Translations under genes and position numbers: made by a program
Source: Kribbella aluminosa
GTDB lineage: Bacteria > Actinomycetota > Actinomycetes > Propionibacteriales > Kribbellaceae
Length of the DNA: 64,000 nt
Assembly: GCF_017876295.1 (NCBI RefSeq)
Contig: NZ_JAGINT010000001.1
Coordinates: 682,001 to 746,000, forward strand
Reading direction: 5' to 3'
Part shown: positions 63,302 through 64,000 of the stretch, piece after piece
Layout of the letters: every line of letters starts with the position of its first letter
Numbering within the stretch: position 1 is the first letter of the stretch
The notes under the pieces: generated by a model
The model's input: the letters and a program-made list of their open reading frames with translations, nothing else
Database searches by the model: none
What the model was told of the DNA's origin: nothing

Positions 63302-64000
63302 TCAGCTCAGTAGCTTCGCGATCCGGGTGAGGCCTTCGGTGAGGTCGTCGTCGCCGAGGGCGTAGGACAGCCGGAGGTACCCCGGTGCGCCGAACGCCTC
63401 GCCCGGTACGACCGCCACCTCGACCTCGTCGAGGATCAGGTCCGCCAGCTCCGCCGACGAAGCAGGAGTCCGGCCGGCGATCTCCTTGCCGAGCACGCCC
63501 TTGACCGACGGGTACGCGTAGAACGCGCCGGTCGGCTCCGGGCACTCGACGCCGGGGATCTCGTTGAGCATCCGGACCATGGTCCGGCGCCGCCGGTCGA
63601 ACGCGACCTTCATCTCGTCGACCGCGCTCAGGTCGCCGGACACCGCCGCGAGCGCGGCCCGCTGGGCGATGTTGCAGACGTTCGAGGTCTGGTGCGACTG
63701 CAGATTGGTCGCGGCCTTGATGACGTCCTTCGGGCCGATCATCCAGCCGACCCGCCAGCCGGTCATGGCGTACGTCTTCGCGACACCGTTCAGTACGACG
63801 GTCCTGTCCGCGAGCTCCGGCACCGCGACCGGGATCGACGTCGCCCGCACGTCGCCGTACGTCAGGTGCTCGTAGATTTCGTCGGTGATCACCCACAGGT
63901 CGTGCTCGAGCGCCCAGCGGCCGATCGCCGCGATCGCGTCCGGGCTGTCGACGGCACCGGTCGGGTTCGACGGCGAGCAGAACAGCAGCGCCTTGGTCCG
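63302..64000 (-). CDS. aspC: PLP aminotransferase (aspartate aminotransferase type), N-terminus beyond the window
   Basis: The C-terminal ~232 residues are present; the frame is open to the right edge. [15 protein letters not shown] and the PLP lysine in [15 protein letters not shown] are clear class I aminotransferase motifs, and PTGAFYAYP follows. In related genomes this gene lies between add and secE-nusG, so it marks the return to the core chromosome. Confidence 0.88.
   Translation of the reverse strand, partial: RTKALLFCSPSNPTGAVDSPDAIAAIGRWALEHDLWVITDEIYEHLTYGDVRATSIPVAVPELADRTVVLNGVAKTYAMTGWRVGWMIGPKDVIKAATNLQSHQTSNVCNIAQRAALAAVSGDLSAVDEMKVAFDRRRRTMVRMLNEIPGVECPEPTGAFYAYPSVKGVLGKEIAGRTPASSAELADLILDEVEVAVVPGEAFGAPGYLRLSYALGDDDLTEGLTRIAKLLS

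Overview
The window is high-GC DNA, and its gene content and order point to an actinobacterium, probably of the Nocardioidaceae/Kribbella or a neighbouring group. The reasons are the many GTG starts, leaderless-looking promoters, and a recognisable core locus of tRNA-Thr, tRNA-Met, rpmG, two MaoC-type hydratases, murB and, much further right, adenosine deaminase and an aspartate aminotransferase. The genus is an inference; no 16S or other marker is present.

Layout. Positions 1-2767 hold the end of one luciferase-like flavin monooxygenase, a DUF1684 protein and a second luciferase-like monooxygenase. A DUF899 protein follows on the minus strand. Positions 3588-6902 are the core tRNA/rpmG/murB locus, where the end of rpmG and its terminator are tandemly duplicated. 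From about 6.9 kb to 62.1 kb lies a 55-kb block of accessory genes, separating murB from its usual neighbours add and aspC, which reappear at 62.1-64.0 kb.

The block contains several modules. (1) An AbiEi/DUF559-like gene is flanked by two ~100-bp palindromic elements. (2) A sugar ABC importer (8.1-11.1 kb) sits with a conserved unknown, an RpiR regulator and a large FAD oxidoreductase. (3) A tandemly duplicated regulatory module (15.7-20.7 kb) pairs an XRE/TPR-type regulator with a 2H phosphoesterase-like protein. Its intergenic regions carry TGCCCC/GGGGCA repeats placed exactly 10 bp apart; the left copy of the divergent third gene is only a stub and the right phosphoesterase is frameshifted. 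(4) A tryptophan-related group (20.8-27.0 kb) has a TrpB-like enzyme, a cobalamin-type radical SAM enzyme, a small XRE protein, a tryptophanase and an AraC regulator. (5) A regulator built from XRE, winged-helix, degenerate nucleotidyltransferase and HEPN-like parts (27.1-28.5 kb). (6) Sugar and natural-product genes come in two parts: 28.6-37.4 kb (pyruvyl transferase-like, MFS exporter, hydrolysing 2-epimerase, LegC-like aminotransferase, UDP-sugar dehydrogenase, epimerase, glycosyltransferase) and 48.0-54.8 kb (adenylation-carrier-condensation protein, NeuD/PglD-like acetyltransferase, PtmE-like nucleotidyltransferase, asparagine synthase). (7) An uptake and breakdown gene set surrounds the second part: FAD oxidoreductase, Dpp-type ABC importer, amidase, ChbG-like deacetylase and acetyl esterase (37.4-48.0 kb), then a metallo-deacylase, PLP lyase, SDR, class III aminotransferase, MlrC-family protein and IclR regulator (54.9-62.0 kb).

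How the genes may work together: related 17-bp palindromes lie before the IclR gene, the Dpp operon and the aminotransferase gene, so one IclR regulator may control the uptake and breakdown set. The sugar genes resemble the first half of a legionaminic-acid-type route, but no nonulosonate synthase or CMP-transferase is seen here. Several genes in the block are interrupted by single-base frameshifts, some in G5 runs. These are either decay or sequence errors; I saw none in the flanking core genes.
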